Part shown: positions 9,601-18,215 of the stretch, in pieces
How the letters are laid out: each line of letters starts with the position of its first letter
How positions within the stretch are numbered: the stretch's first letter is position 1
Origin: Variovorax sp. IB41
Lineage (GTDB): Bacteria > Pseudomonadota > Gammaproteobacteria > Burkholderiales > Burkholderiaceae_C
Assembly (NCBI RefSeq): GCF_016405905.1
Contig: NZ_JAEFCB010000003.1
Coordinates: forward strand, 124,001 to 188,000
Reading direction: 5' to 3'
Length of the DNA: 64,000 nucleotides
The notes under the pieces: generated by a model
What the model saw: the letters and a program-made list of their open reading frames with translations, nothing else
Told to the model about the DNA's origin: nothing
Database searches by the model: none
Translations under genes and position numbers: made by a program

Positions 9601-12600
9601 ACCGACAGCACCTTGCGCTCCACGCGCTCGATCTTGAGGTCGTCCACGGCCGTCTTCTTCGCCTGCGGGTCGATCGCGATCACCGTGGCGTTGCGCGCGG
9701 CGCCCTTGCTCACGTAGCTGGTGTCGCCGTCGACCTTCACGCCCACGAGGTAGGGCATGTCGCTCACCAGCGTCTGTACTTCGGCCGAGACGCTGCGGCC
9801 GCCCTCGGGCTCGAAGGCCTTGGCGAGCACATGCACCTGGTACGTCGCTGCATCGAAGCGCGAGAGGCGCAGGTCGAACTCGGCCTTGCCTTCGGCGCTG
9901 GTCTGCACGCTGCCCAGGTCGTCGACCTGCTTCTCGGTGGCGCGCTGCGGATCGAAGAAGGCGTAGTCGGCGAACGCGCGGAACACCGGGAAGGCCGGGC
10001 TCAGCGTGAGCGTGCCTTCGACCTTGCGGTCTGGCGCGGGCGTGCCGAAGAGGTTCTGCACGTCGATGAGCGCCTTCAGGTCCTTGGGTTTGACCCATCC
10101 CTCGGCGACTTCGCTGCTGAGCTTGGCGACGACCTTGGTGCGGTCGGGCAGGAACTCCTGCACCTTCACCGTGGTGCTGCCGATCAGCAGGCCTTCCACC
10201 TCGGGGTTGCCGGGCGACGACTCGCGCGGCAGGTAGAGGTTGACGGTGTAGTTGCCGGTGGGCGACGTGTCCTGCGTGGTGTGGGCGATTTCCGCCGCGC
10301 CGCCGGGGCCGAGCTTGAGCTTTTCGCGGCGCACGCTCAGGCCGCGCGCATCGATGATCTCGGCCTCCAGCGGCAGGTCGCGCAGCGACGTGGCCCAGTT
10401 GCCGGCCTTGACCATCATCGCGATGTGCATCGTGTCGCCCGGGCGGTAGATGCCGCGGTCGCTGAACACGTAGGCCGTCATCTGGTTCGGCACGCCGGCC
10501 GCGCGCAGGCCACCGACGTCGAAGCGCGAGATGTCCAACGTGCGGTCGCTGCGGTTGAAGGGCAGGAAGCTCAGGTCGCCGTCCTTGCGCACGACCAGCA
10601 CCACGGGCGCTTTCTCGCGCTGGTAGCCGGCGAGGTTGGGCAGCTTGGCGGCGCCCGTGGCATCGGTGGATTGCGACGCGACGATCATGCCGTTGCGGCC
10701 CCACACCTCGACCAGCGCACCGGCCACGGGCTGGCCGTTGGCGATGCTCTGCACGAACACATCGCGCGTGCCGTCGAGCGATTTCTTGGCGACGATGCCC
10801 AGGTCTGTGACCAGCACCAGGCGCTGGTCCTTCTGGTCTTCGGGGTTGCCGCTTTCGGGATTGCCGTCGCCCTCGTACTGTTGCTGCTCTTCCTCGGGCT
10901 GCGCCTGGGTGGCATCGCCTTCGGGCTTCTTCTTGGCCTTGGGATCGAAGCCCTGCACCTTCAGCAAGAACACGCCGCGGCGGTCAGCCACGTCGCTGCG
11001 CAGGTACTCGGCGAAGTCGACGGTTTCGTAGTGCGCCTTGCCGGCGGGGATGCTGAGCGGGATCTCCTTCTGGAAGCGATCGACGAGGTTGTCCGACTGC
11101 AGGCCGCCATAGAACTGCGGATGCGCGAAGTCGCCGTTGGTCTGCGTGACCAGGTGCTGCAGCTGCTGCGGCAGCAGGCGGCCGATTTCCAGGCGGATGC
11201 CGGGCAGGTCGCGCACCAGGATCGGCAGCTTGCGCTCGCCCGAGAGCGCGAGCAGCGAACCCTGGCTCATGATGGTGAGTTCGGGCGCGAAGGTCTTGAG
11301 CAGGCGCACGTCCTGCCGCGCGGCGCCGAGCTGGTAGCCGCCGGGCGTCTTCAGGCCCTTGGCCACGCGCACCAGGAGGTAGCGGCCGCCCTCGGCTTGC
11401 GGGAGGCGGAAGCTGACCATCTCGGTCACTTCGCGCTCGCTGGCGATGGGCTGCAGGGTGATCTTCTTCGCGCGGCGCAGCACGGCGTCTGTCACCTTCG
11501 ACGGATCGGCGGACCAGTCGAATTTTTCCTCCGGGTCGCCCTTGGCTTCTTCGGTGGCGGGCAGGAGCCAGGCCTGCACCACGCGCGCCATTTCGCGTTC
11601 GTGCACCGGCATCGATGCGGTGACGTGCATCACATGCTCGGGCTCGCCGTTCTCGCCCGTGACGATGGTCGGGTCGATGCTGGCGATGTCGAGGCTGAAG
11701 AGGCCGGGGATGTCGACCGCGCGCGAGATGTCGCTGCGCTGGGCGGGGCCGCCCTTCTGCGCGACCGCGCCGGACGTGAGGCTCAGCACGACGGGGCGCG
11801 TCTTCTCTGGAATGGGCAGCGGCTCGGACTGCAGCGTCGCGGTGAGGCGCAGCTTGTCGTAGCTGACGGTGAACTTCTCGCTCGCGCACTTGCCCACGCT
11901 GAAGATCGAGGTGCCGCAGGCCTGGTCATAAGTGAGCACCAGGCGCTTTTCGAACTCTGCCGTGTTGACGGGGTGCGAGAAGCGCACCTGGAAGAGCGCG
12001 CGCCGCACGTTGGCCTGCACCGGGTCTTGATAGAACTCCGCGCCCGCGATGCGCGCGTTGAATTCGGGCGAGGTGAATTCGTACTTGCGCTGCTCGATCT
12101 CGATGTGCGGCGCGAGCGCATCCTTCGCGAGCTGCACCTTGTAGGGCTGGCCGACCGGCCAATCCTGCGCGGGCAGGAATTCGAGCTTCTTCTGGCTGCT
12201 CCACGTCCAGCGGCCGGCGATGGCGGGCTCGATGGTGACGCCGGTCGCCTCCTGGCCGATGCGCGCGATCGGCGCGACCGAGGCGGTGAAGTTGATGACG
12301 ACCGGGTTGGGCCCCTTGTCGTTTTCGATCTGCGTGCGCGGCGGCGGCACGATCTGCGCGGTCGAAACGACCGGCTCGACGCGATCTGGCGTGAGGCCGT
12401 GCCACCACTTCAACACATGCGGGCTGGCGAACCAGCCGGCGAGCACCAGCAGCGCCAGCACCACCAGCCAGGCCAGCCGTTGCTGCAACCACTGCAGTGC
12501 GAAGAGAACAAAGGCGCCCACGATGCGCAGCCACCCCGGAGGTCGCCAGGAACCGACGAGTCCGCGTGCCAGCGGCCGCAGAAAACCGAGCGCACGGCCC

Positions 12601-12659
12601 AGTCCGGTGAAGAGCACGTCGCTGAGCGACGCGAGTTTTCGATTGGCGATTTGAAGCAT
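6660..12659 (-). CDS. Bacterial alpha-2-macroglobulin family protein (YfhM type)
   Basis: A very large envelope protein of 1999 residues, related to the bacterial alpha-2-macroglobulins thought to trap proteases attacking the periplasm. A hydrophobic segment near residues 55-85 looks like an uncleaved membrane anchor; there is no lipobox, unlike the E. coli lipoprotein. Repeated macroglobulin-like beta-domains follow. The thioester motif CTEQ (GCTEQITSQ) is intact near residue 1515, so the covalent-trap chemistry is probably kept. The ATG at 12659 has GGGGGAG 7 bases upstream. pbpC follows directly, the conserved A2M-PBP1C pair, suggesting protection coupled to cell-wall repair. The long open frames on the opposite strand are shadows. 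Confidence 0.93.
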   Translation of the reverse strand: MLQIANRKLASLSDVLFTGLGRALGFLRPLARGLVGSWRPPGWLRIVGAFVLFALQWLQQRLAWLVVLALLVLAGWFASPHVLKWWHGLTPDRVEPVVSTAQIVPPPRTQIENDKGPNPVVINFTASVAPIARIGQEATGVTIEPAIAGRWTWSSQKKLEFLPAQDWPVGQPYKVQLAKDALAPHIEIEQRKYEFTSPEFNARIAGAEFYQDPVQANVRRALFQVRFSHPVNTAEFEKRLVLTYDQACGTSIFSVGKCASEKFTVSYDKLRLTATLQSEPLPIPEKTRPVVLSLTSGAVAQKGGPAQRSDISRAVDIPGLFSLDIASIDPTIVTGENGEPEHVMHVTASMPVHEREMARVVQAWLLPATEEAKGDPEEKFDWSADPSKVTDAVLRRAKKITLQPIASEREVTEMVSFRLPQAEGGRYLLVRVAKGLKTPGGYQLGAARQDVRLLKTFAPELTIMSQGSLLALSGERKLPILVRDLPGIRLEIGRLLPQQLQHLVTQTNGDFAHPQFYGGLQSDNLVDRFQKEIPLSIPAGKAHYETVDFAEYLRSDVADRRGVFLLKVQGFDPKAKKKPEGDATQAQPEEEQQQYEGDGNPESGNPEDQKDQRLVLVTDLGIVAKKSLDGTRDVFVQSIANGQPVAGALVEVWGRNGMIVASQSTDATGAAKLPNLAGYQREKAPVVLVVRKDGDLSFLPFNRSDRTLDISRFDVGGLRAAGVPNQMTAYVFSDRGIYRPGDTMHIAMMVKAGNWATSLRDLPLEAEIIDARGLSVRREKLKLGPGGAAEIAHTTQDTSPTGNYTVNLYLPRESSPGNPEVEGLLIGSTTVKVQEFLPDRTKVVAKLSSEVAEGWVKPKDLKALIDVQNLFGTPAPDRKVEGTLTLSPAFPVFRAFADYAFFDPQRATEKQVDDLGSVQTSAEGKAEFDLRLSRFDAATYQVHVLAKAFEPEGGRSVSAEVQTLVSDMPYLVGVKVDGDTSYVSKGAARNATVIAIDPQAKKTAVDDLKIERVERKVLSVLVKQDSGLYRYESRKKEIVIDEKPLAIAAAGNTIALNTSTPGNFAYVVRNAGGLELNRVEYSVAGNANVSRSLDRNAELQLTLDRKDYEPGQEIEVSIRAPYVGAGLITIERDKVYAHAWFKTDKTASVQKITLPKDFEGTGYINVHFVRDPASDEVYMSPLSYGVIPFATSLAKRTANLQLTSSELVKPGQTVKMKLTSDKPTRAVLFAVDEGILQVARYKTPDPLKHFFQKRALEVGTLQTLDLILPEFKKLMQGAAPGGDGEGELGKHLNPFKRKRDKPVAYWSGLVDVNGSREFSYTVPESFNGSLRVMAVAVNDETTAAKSTRTVVRGDMVILPNAPLAMAPGDTVEVGVGLANNIVGSGKDVPIALTLTASGGLEVVGDATQTLKVNERGEASTKFNVRAKPGEQAVLGSSALVFTSTHKTFSARLSTEVSVRPASPFVTMVQAGSFQRAGELASKADLYPNFRKSDVAVSAAPWAFATGLMQYLEVYPHGCTEQITSQTFPAVLLSSRPELVKEMARGRTPEQGPMPEARKTFERYLVQLRARQTADGGFSLWPGAGTDAFATLYAVHLLIEAKDHKLPVPQDLLQKANTYLQGWLGSADTSLDGWRQRTQAAYLLTRQGIIAPAALANLREAWRNKQTQGWSDDLGAVYLAASYQLVKQEQVANELLNAVWSDLLARTEKKQRRNVWGAYYDPLVHDSMTLHLVGRHFPSRLKTLKPEVWEGMGAMVRDGWYNSLSSASMLLAVDAYFEAVGQNVEGKLTAQSVNAQGQAAALALGAVNPITRAAVPAGTAKLKLSNDSDFNLYYSWAEQGFERNVPATPVNQGLEIFHEVLDAKGNPITKARLGEEVTVRVRVRSLERAQLNDVALVDLLPGGLEPVLQAVGDDEDANADAPIWKKRLGGGGSWKVQYADIREDRVVFYGAVDKNLLEVTYKARATNVGDFVVPAAYGEAMYDRRVYSRSAGARFQVVAN

Positions 12660-12690
12660 GAAAGCTCCCCCGGTGTTTTTGTTGGCGCCT

Positions 12691-12708
12691 GGCAGTCTCC
12701 CGACTGCC
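12691..12708 (-). promoter_or_regulatory. Hairpin in the leader of the alpha-2-macroglobulin gene
   Basis: GGCAGT-N6-ACTGCC forms a 6-bp stem in the 120-base gap between the DUF2269 stop and the A2M start codon. There is no U-tract on the minus strand, so it may be an mRNA leader element or a binding site rather than a terminator. The gap is long enough for a separate promoter for A2M-pbpC, but I see no convincing -35/-10 pair. Confidence 0.3.
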
Positions 12709-12779
12709 TGTGAAGCAATGGCGCTGTGTGTGAAGTCTGCGTGAAAACCGCACAGGCCCGCGCACCGGCCCGTCTCGAA

Positions 12780-13256
12780 TCAGAACGAAAGCGCGGGTTT
12801 GTTCACCATGAGCCAGAAGACCGCGGCCATGGCCACGAAAGCCGGGTAGCCGAGCAGTTCCCAATAGCGTTGGTAGCGCGCGTACAGCGGCGGCAGCGGC
12901 ATGGCGTCGTGATGCGCCCGCCCGGCCATCGTGGCCATGCGGATCTGCAGCCACACCACCGGCAGCCAGCAGATTCCCGCGAACACGAAGAGGCCCAGCG
13001 ACACAGCGAGCCAAGGCGTCGACAGCGGCCAGCCCGCCATGTGCGCCAGCGCGAAGCCGGTGGCCGGCTGCAGGATGACCGTGGGCGTGGTGAACCACCA
13101 GTCCGCGCGCACCACCAGCCGGCTCACCACCGCCTGCGCCGGCACGCTGCCGCTGCGGTTGGCAAAGAACATGTAGAAGGCCGAGCCCAGCCCCGTGCCG
13201 ACCATCAGCACGCTGGAGACGATGTGCAGCCACTTGAGGACGAGGTAAGTGTTCAT
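12780..13256 (-). CDS. DUF2269 family integral membrane protein
   Basis: A 158-residue inner-membrane protein with about four hydrophobic helices, starting MNTYLVLKWLHIVSSVLMVG. The N-terminal LKWLHI...GTGLG pattern and the overall size match the DUF2269 (predicted integral membrane) family. Its start overlaps the stop of the DoxX-like gene by four bases (ATGA, 13253-13256), so the two are translationally coupled. It is the last gene of the tightly packed run that begins with the DUF350 gene. Function unknown; it may pair with the DoxX-like protein in a membrane redox role, which is only a guess from coupling. Confidence 0.85.
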   Translation of the reverse strand: MNTYLVLKWLHIVSSVLMVGTGLGSAFYMFFANRSGSVPAQAVVSRLVVRADWWFTTPTVILQPATGFALAHMAGWPLSTPWLAVSLGLFVFAGICWLPVVWLQIRMATMAGRAHHDAMPLPPLYARYQRYWELLGYPAFVAMAAVFWLMVNKPALSF

Positions 13257-13630
13257 GGCACGGAGCGCCGGTACAGGTGCCAGAGCAGCGCGGCGATGGG
13301 CAGGTTCTTGAGCAGCGGGCCCAGCGGATGCAGCCACAGGGCGGGCTGCAGAAAGGTCGCAACCGCGGTCATGAGCAGCATCAGGCCGAGGGCCGCGAGA
13401 TAGCTCGCGCGACCGGGCCGCAGCCAGAGCGCCAAGCCGATGACGAGATCGGCCGCCGCACCGCCGAAGATCAGCCCCTGCACCAGCCACGGCGGCGATG
13501 CGATGCCGGCATCTGCCAGCACCTGGCGGCTCTGCCCATTCAATTCGACGATGCTGGCGAAGGCCGTGAACAGCCAGACCGCGACGAGGCTCAGGCGCAG
13601 CAGGCGATCGTCGTCAGCCGGTCGCGTCAT
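13253..13630 (-). CDS. DoxX-like membrane protein
   Basis: A 125-residue protein with four predicted transmembrane helices (LLRLSLVAVWLFTAFASIVE, GLIFGGAAADLVIGLALWL, a third near ALGLMLLMTAVATF and a fourth near IAALLWHLY). Size and helix layout fit the DoxX-like family, small membrane proteins linked to quinone or thiosulfate redox chemistry in better-known members. Both ends overlap neighbours by four bases: its ATG shares ATGA with the stop of the saccharopine-dehydrogenase-like gene, and its stop with the start of the DUF2269 gene. It therefore depends on the upstream genes for translation. Confidence 0.75.
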   Translation of the reverse strand: MTRPADDDRLLRLSLVAVWLFTAFASIVELNGQSRQVLADAGIASPPWLVQGLIFGGAAADLVIGLALWLRPGRASYLAALGLMLLMTAVATFLQPALWLHPLGPLLKNLPIAALLWHLYRRSVP

Positions 13631-14745
13631 GAGGCGGACAACGTCTCGTCGATCACGTCGGTCACCATCCCCCAGCGCGCGAACTCGGGCTCGAATTCCG
13701 GCAGCGTGAGCAGCCCGGCGCAGGCATGCGCCCCGACAGCGAGCGCACCGCCGCGCGCGAGCCGTCGTGCCAGCAGGATCGCGGCCATGCAGGGAATCTC
13801 GGGGCCGTGGTTGTCGTCGGCGGCGATGTGCCAGGCGCGGCGCGCTTCGGCGCCTTGCGCATCGATGCCTTCGACCCGCACCACCATGCCGCCCAGCGTG
13901 GTGCCGAGCGCATCGAACACGCCGCCCGTCGAGTGCAGCAGCGGCGCCAGCTTCTGCGGCGCGCGCAGCAGGCCGATGCGGTGCATGGACGCCATGAAGG
14001 CGAAGGCCTGCTGCGCGATGCCGACTTCGAGCGCCGCGCGGAACATGACCGACTGCACGCCCGCATAGCGCGACGGAAAGAGTTCGAGATCGGGGATGTC
14101 GCACAACGCACCGCGGCGCGGCCGCATGCGCGCGAACTGCACCTTCACGGGATTCGACCAGCCGGGCTGCTCGGTCCATCGGCCGTCCTGCCAGACGCGG
14201 ATCGGCGCGCCGCAGTACGCGAGCACGCCCGCCAACGTGGCCTCGCCGCGCGGCGCGCCTTGCGCGGGCGCGATGCAGATATCGATGCTGCGCACGCCTT
14301 GCCAGCCCGCCGTGAGATGGTCGACCACCGCCGACGAGAGCGCCGGCACGGTGCTGGCGCCTGCAACGGCCGTTCGCCCTGCATCGCGGAAGGTGGTATC
14401 CATCGCGACGGGAAAGTCGCAGACGAAGCGGCGGCCATCCGCCAGGTCGATGTAGTGCGCGCCGGCGGCCGCCACGGCTTGCGGCACGCGGTAGTCCTGG
14501 TTCTGAAACGGGCCCGCCGTGTGGATGACGAGATCGACGCCCAGGTACCCCAGCCCTTGCGCGAGATCGGGTGATTGCGCATCGACGCGAACGCCGCGCG
14601 CACTGCCGCCCAGCGATTGCGCAAACGCCGTCGCGCGCTCCAGGTCGCGCCCGCCGATCAGCAGTTCGATGCTTGCATCCGCCGCCAGCGCACGGCAGAT
14701 GCGCGCGCCGAAATTGCCGTAGCCGCCGAGCACCAGCGTCTTCAT
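13627..14745 (-). CDS. Saccharopine dehydrogenase-like NAD(P)-binding protein
   Basis: A 372-residue predicted oxidoreductase. The N-terminus carries a Rossmann dinucleotide-binding fold (MKTLVLGGYGNFGARICRAL; GGYGNFG is the glycine-rich loop), followed by VDLVIHTAGPFQNQDYRV, typical of the saccharopine dehydrogenase NADP-binding family. The C-terminal half has no motif I recognise. Saccharopine dehydrogenases act on lysine-type amine/carbonyl conjugates, which would suit a gene next to an amine oxidase and an aminopropyltransferase, but the substrate is unproven. The start at 14745 overlaps the amine oxidase stop by four bases, and the stop overlaps the DoxX-like start. Confidence 0.82.
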   Translation of the reverse strand: MKTLVLGGYGNFGARICRALAADASIELLIGGRDLERATAFAQSLGGSARGVRVDAQSPDLAQGLGYLGVDLVIHTAGPFQNQDYRVPQAVAAAGAHYIDLADGRRFVCDFPVAMDTTFRDAGRTAVAGASTVPALSSAVVDHLTAGWQGVRSIDICIAPAQGAPRGEATLAGVLAYCGAPIRVWQDGRWTEQPGWSNPVKVQFARMRPRRGALCDIPDLELFPSRYAGVQSVMFRAALEVGIAQQAFAFMASMHRIGLLRAPQKLAPLLHSTGGVFDALGTTLGGMVVRVEGIDAQGAEARRAWHIAADDNHGPEIPCMAAILLARRLARGGALAVGAHACAGLLTLPEFEPEFARWGMVTDVIDETLSAS

Positions 14746-16373
14746 GCCAGGCTCGCGCCCGCGACGTGGCCACGCGTGAACGCTTCCTCGAAGATCGAGT
14801 AGCCCGACCAGTCCGCGTGCGCGAACGACAGGCGTCCCGCGATGACGCTGCCGCGATGCGCATCGTCCGGCGCGGTGCGTTGCGAGCCGATCTCGGCCAG
14901 CAGCCCGGGCCGGGGGATCGACATGGCATGGCCGTAGCGCGTGATCTCGATGCGCGTGGCAAGCGAGGGCAGGTCCGGGTGCGGCACCGACAGCTCGGCG
15001 AGCAGGTCGTCGCGCCAGCCGGTCCAGGGGCGCTCCAACAGCAGCTTGCGGCCGTCGGCGGTGTCGTAGCTGCTTGGGCCCAGCGGCCGGTACCAGCTCA
15101 GCACTGTGCCGCGCGGCGTGGGGTCGAGCGTCTGGTGGCGCGCATCGACGTAGCCCAAGCCGCGCGTACCGTAGATGACGTTGTCCCAGCTCGGCGCGGC
15201 GCCCACGCGGTCGGCCAGCGGACCGCGCAAATGCACGTTGGCCACCAGCCAGGGCGCATAGCGCACGTGCGCGGCGGCGTGCTTCAGCACCTCGGGCGCA
15301 TTCTCGACCACGCGCGCAGCGATGAACACCGGCAGCGCGACGATGCAGCGCTCGGCCTGCCAGCGCACCATCGATTTCGATGCGGCATCCCACGCATCGA
15401 CCTCGACGCCGCCGCGCAGCTCGGCGATGCGCGTAACGACCTGGCCTGTGCAGAGGCGCTCGCCGAGCGGCGCGGCCAGTTGTTTCGTGAGCCAGCCGTT
15501 GCCTTCGGGCCAGGTGAGCACGCCATCGCGCTCGGGGTTCGCGTCGTTGGCGCTGCCGCTCGGGTCGCCGGGCGCATGGAAGCCGTGCCGGCTCGCGAAG
15601 TAATGGATGCCGGCCCAGGCCGAGACCTGCTCGATGCCCGCGCCGTAGTCGTCGCGGCAGCAGTAGTCCAGGTACCAGCGCAGCTGCGCGTCGCTGAAGC
15701 CTTCGCTGTCGAGCCAGCGCGAGAAGGCGATGGCATCGAGCGCCAGCAGCTCGGGCGTGACCGCGACCTTGAGCGTCGGAATGGCGAAGTGCGCCGCGTG
15801 CTGCAGCGCGTCGATGCGCTGCGCGAACTTGCGGTACTGCGCGATCGTGTCCACGCCCACGCCGTGCATGGGCAGCAGGCCGTCCTGCCACTCGCCGTGG
15901 AAGAAGAGACGCTCCTGCGGGCTGTGGCAGAGGTTGCGCTCGTCGTACGCCCAGCGGCCCGCCACGCGCTGGCGCAGGCCCAGTTCCTCGAGCAGGTCCT
16001 GCACCTCGCGCGCGTCGTCGCCAGGCACCGGCAGGTAGTGCGCGCCGAGCGGACAGGCAATGCCGTTGACCATGCCGCCGCGCGCATTGCCGCCGGCGGT
16101 GTCTTCCAGTTCGAGCAGGGTGAAGTCTTCGATGCCCGCGAGCCGCAAGGCGCGCGCGGCCGCAAGACCCGCGACACCGCCGCCGGCGATCACCACGCGC
16201 GTGCGCTTCACGATCGCGGGTGCCTGGCTCCTGAGCGCGCCGTCGCGCATCGCATGGCCGCGCGCGACGTCGATGCCGGTGAAGCCGCCTTCGATGGGCG
16301 GCGGCACCTCGCAGCCGGCCAGCGCCAGGGCGCTCGCCGCACCTGCCACGCCGAGGAAGTCGCGCCGTTGCAT
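14742..16373 (-). CDS. Tat-exported flavin amine oxidoreductase
   Basis: A 543-residue FAD enzyme. The N-terminus MQRRDFLGVAGAASALALAG is a twin-arginine signal, followed by Cys in an LAGC lipobox-like site, so it may be an exported lipoprotein. Residues about 60-90 are the FAD-binding fold (VVIAGGGVAGLAAARALRLA ending in an acidic ELED), and the amine oxidase/NAD(P)-binding domain fills the rest. Such enzymes oxidise amines, often polyamines. It starts 10 bases after the stop of the membrane-fused spermidine synthase gene and is coupled to the saccharopine-dehydrogenase-like gene by ATGA. The substrate is not known; a polyamine is a reasonable inference from the context. Confidence 0.85.
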   Translation of the reverse strand: MQRRDFLGVAGAASALALAGCEVPPPIEGGFTGIDVARGHAMRDGALRSQAPAIVKRTRVVIAGGGVAGLAAARALRLAGIEDFTLLELEDTAGGNARGGMVNGIACPLGAHYLPVPGDDAREVQDLLEELGLRQRVAGRWAYDERNLCHSPQERLFFHGEWQDGLLPMHGVGVDTIAQYRKFAQRIDALQHAAHFAIPTLKVAVTPELLALDAIAFSRWLDSEGFSDAQLRWYLDYCCRDDYGAGIEQVSAWAGIHYFASRHGFHAPGDPSGSANDANPERDGVLTWPEGNGWLTKQLAAPLGERLCTGQVVTRIAELRGGVEVDAWDAASKSMVRWQAERCIVALPVFIAARVVENAPEVLKHAAAHVRYAPWLVANVHLRGPLADRVGAAPSWDNVIYGTRGLGYVDARHQTLDPTPRGTVLSWYRPLGPSSYDTADGRKLLLERPWTGWRDDLLAELSVPHPDLPSLATRIEITRYGHAMSIPRPGLLAEIGSQRTAPDDAHRGSVIAGRLSFAHADWSGYSIFEEAFTRGHVAGASLA

Positions 16374-16383
16374 GGTCTCGAGG

Positions 16384-17943
16384 CTAATGCGCCATTACCT
16401 TGCCCCACTCCTGTTCATAAGTGGTGACTAGGGTCTGATTCGACAGGCGATTCACTTCGGTCGGCACGCGCGCCATGTCGAGCGGAAAGTCGAACATCAA
16501 AGGCAGTGTCGAAGGCGAGAGGAAGCGCAGCCCCGAAGGCAGCGCATCGGGCATCCGGTAGGGCCGGCGGCTCGCGATGATGTAGCCCCATTCGCCGAAG
16601 CTGGGCACATGCGCGTGGTAGGGCGTCGCGCGCAGCCCCACCGATTCGATGGTCGTCGCCACGGTCCAGTAGCTCTTGCGCGCCACCAGCGGCGAGGTGG
16701 TCTGGATCACCGCGTAGCCGCTGGCCGACAGGCGCTTCTCCAGCAGCGAATAGAAGCTGTTGGTGTAGAGCTTGCCGATCGCGAAGTTGGTCGGATCGGG
16801 AAAGTCGACCACGATCACATCGAACATGTCGCCCGGCTGCTGCAGCCACTGGAAGGCGTCGGTGTTGACGATCTTCACCTTGGGCGACGACAGCGAATGC
16901 GCGTTGAGCGCGGCCAGCGTTTCGTGCTCGGTGAAGAGCTTGGTCATGTTCGGATCGAGTTCCACGAGCGTGACCGATTCGACCGAGGGGTACTTGAGGA
17001 TCTCGCGCACCGCCATGCCGTCGCCGCCGCCGAGCACGGCGACCTTCTTCGGCGCGCCCTGTGCGGCCATCACCGGATGCACGAGCGCTTCGTGATAGCG
17101 GTACTCGTCGCGCTCGGCGAACTGCAGGTTGCCGTTCAGGAAGAGGCGATGACCCAGTTGCCCGCGCGTGACCACGATGCGCTGGTAGGGCGAGGTGGCG
17201 CTGAAGACGATGCGGTCCTGATAGAACTTGTCTTCGGCCAGCGTAGTGATGTGGTCGGCCCCGGCGAAAGCGCCGATCAGCGCGGCCAGCGCGAGAAAGC
17301 AGGCCAGCGCGTGCGCGCCGACGCGGCGCAGTTCATGGCGAAAGAGCCACAGCGCCCACACCGCCACCGCCGCGTTCATGACGCCGAACAGCAATCCGGT
17401 GCGGATCATTCCGAGCTGCGGCACGAGGATGAGCGGAAACGCCACCGACACCGCGAGCGCGCCCAGGTAGTCGAAGGTCAGCACCTGCGAGACCAGGTTC
17501 TTGAGCACGATGTTGCGCTTCAGGATGCGCATGACCAGCGGGATCTCCAGCCCCACCAGCGTGCCGACGACCATCACGAGGCCGTAGAGCAGCAGCCGGA
17601 ACGCGCTCGGAACGTACGCGTTGGCCAGGAACAGGATCGCCGGCAGCGCGCCGCCGATCAGCGCCACGAGCAGTTCGATGCGAAGGAAGTGCGCCGGCAG
17701 CTGGCGGTCGAAATAGCGCGAGAACCAGGAGCCCACGCCCATCGCGAACAGGTAGGTGCCGATGATGGTGCTGAACTGCAGCACCGAATCGCCGAGCAGG
17801 TAGGAGCTCAGCGCCGCCGCGCTCAGTTCGTAGACCAGCCCGCAGGCCGCGACCACGAACACGCTGGCGAGCAGGGCGATCTCGATGGGCTGCGGCCCGC
17901 GCGCGTCGGCTGGGCGCGCGGACAGTGCCGCCTCCTCGTTCAA
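16384..17943 (-). CDS. Membrane-fused spermidine synthase-like protein
   Basis: About 519 residues. The N-terminal half (about 25-235) holds some seven transmembrane helices. The C-terminal half is a spermidine synthase-type aminopropyltransferase fold: GGGDGMAVREILKYP (nucleotide loop), VELDP, TDAFQWL and VVDFPDPTNFAIGKLY, where the DxxDP aspartate aligns with the catalytic one. I place the start at a TTG (17943-17941) that overlaps the DUF350 stop as TTGA, because no ATG or GTG lies nearby before the first helix; this start is uncertain. The membrane fusion differs from the soluble SpeE of polyamine synthesis and suggests modification of a membrane-associated amine. Confidence 0.86.
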   Translation of the reverse strand: MNEEAALSARPADARGPQPIEIALLASVFVVAACGLVYELSAAALSSYLLGDSVLQFSTIIGTYLFAMGVGSWFSRYFDRQLPAHFLRIELLVALIGGALPAILFLANAYVPSAFRLLLYGLVMVVGTLVGLEIPLVMRILKRNIVLKNLVSQVLTFDYLGALAVSVAFPLILVPQLGMIRTGLLFGVMNAAVAVWALWLFRHELRRVGAHALACFLALAALIGAFAGADHITTLAEDKFYQDRIVFSATSPYQRIVVTRGQLGHRLFLNGNLQFAERDEYRYHEALVHPVMAAQGAPKKVAVLGGGDGMAVREILKYPSVESVTLVELDPNMTKLFTEHETLAALNAHSLSSPKVKIVNTDAFQWLQQPGDMFDVIVVDFPDPTNFAIGKLYTNSFYSLLEKRLSASGYAVIQTTSPLVARKSYWTVATTIESVGLRATPYHAHVPSFGEWGYIIASRRPYRMPDALPSGLRFLSPSTLPLMFDFPLDMARVPTEVNRLSNQTLVTTYEQEWGKVMAH

Positions 17944-18158
17944 TGGATTGCTGCGGCGACGATGATGCAGATGCCCAGGCTCATCGCGGCGACCACGAGG
18001 CCGAGCGCCACGTTCTGCTTCTCGACGATCTCGCCCCACAGGTCATAGGGCGTGATCTTGTCGATGATGAGAAAGCACAGCCAGAAGATGATCACGCCGA
18101 TCAGTGCGTACACGAGCGATCCGAGGACCACGCCCGGTTTCAGCCATTCAAATCCCAT
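17940..18158 (-). CDS. DUF350 small membrane protein
   Basis: A 72-residue protein with two transmembrane helices around a short acidic loop (DKITPYDLWGEIVEK), matching a single DUF350 unit as in E. coli YjfL. The ATG at 18158 has a strong GGAGG 5 bases upstream. Its stop overlaps the proposed TTG start of the spermidine synthase-like gene. DUF350 proteins commonly occur with PspA-like, DUF4178 and amine- or peptide-ligating enzymes in envelope-stress gene clusters; biochemical function is unknown. Here it sits between a DUF4178 protein and the aminopropyltransferase. Confidence 0.88.
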   Translation of the reverse strand: MGFEWLKPGVVLGSLVYALIGVIIFWLCFLIIDKITPYDLWGEIVEKQNVALGLVVAAMSLGICIIVAAAIH

Positions 18159-18215
18159 GGGGACCTCCAGTCGTAGCAGTCATAAGTGAAATTGCAATGG
18201 GCGAGCGCATCTTCG

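Noticed and set aside
8112..12713. Open frame of over 1500 codons on the plus strand
   Set aside because: It is exactly antisense to the alpha-2-macroglobulin gene. Its product is a His/Arg/Ala/Val-rich string without domains, the usual mirror of GC3-rich coding DNA.
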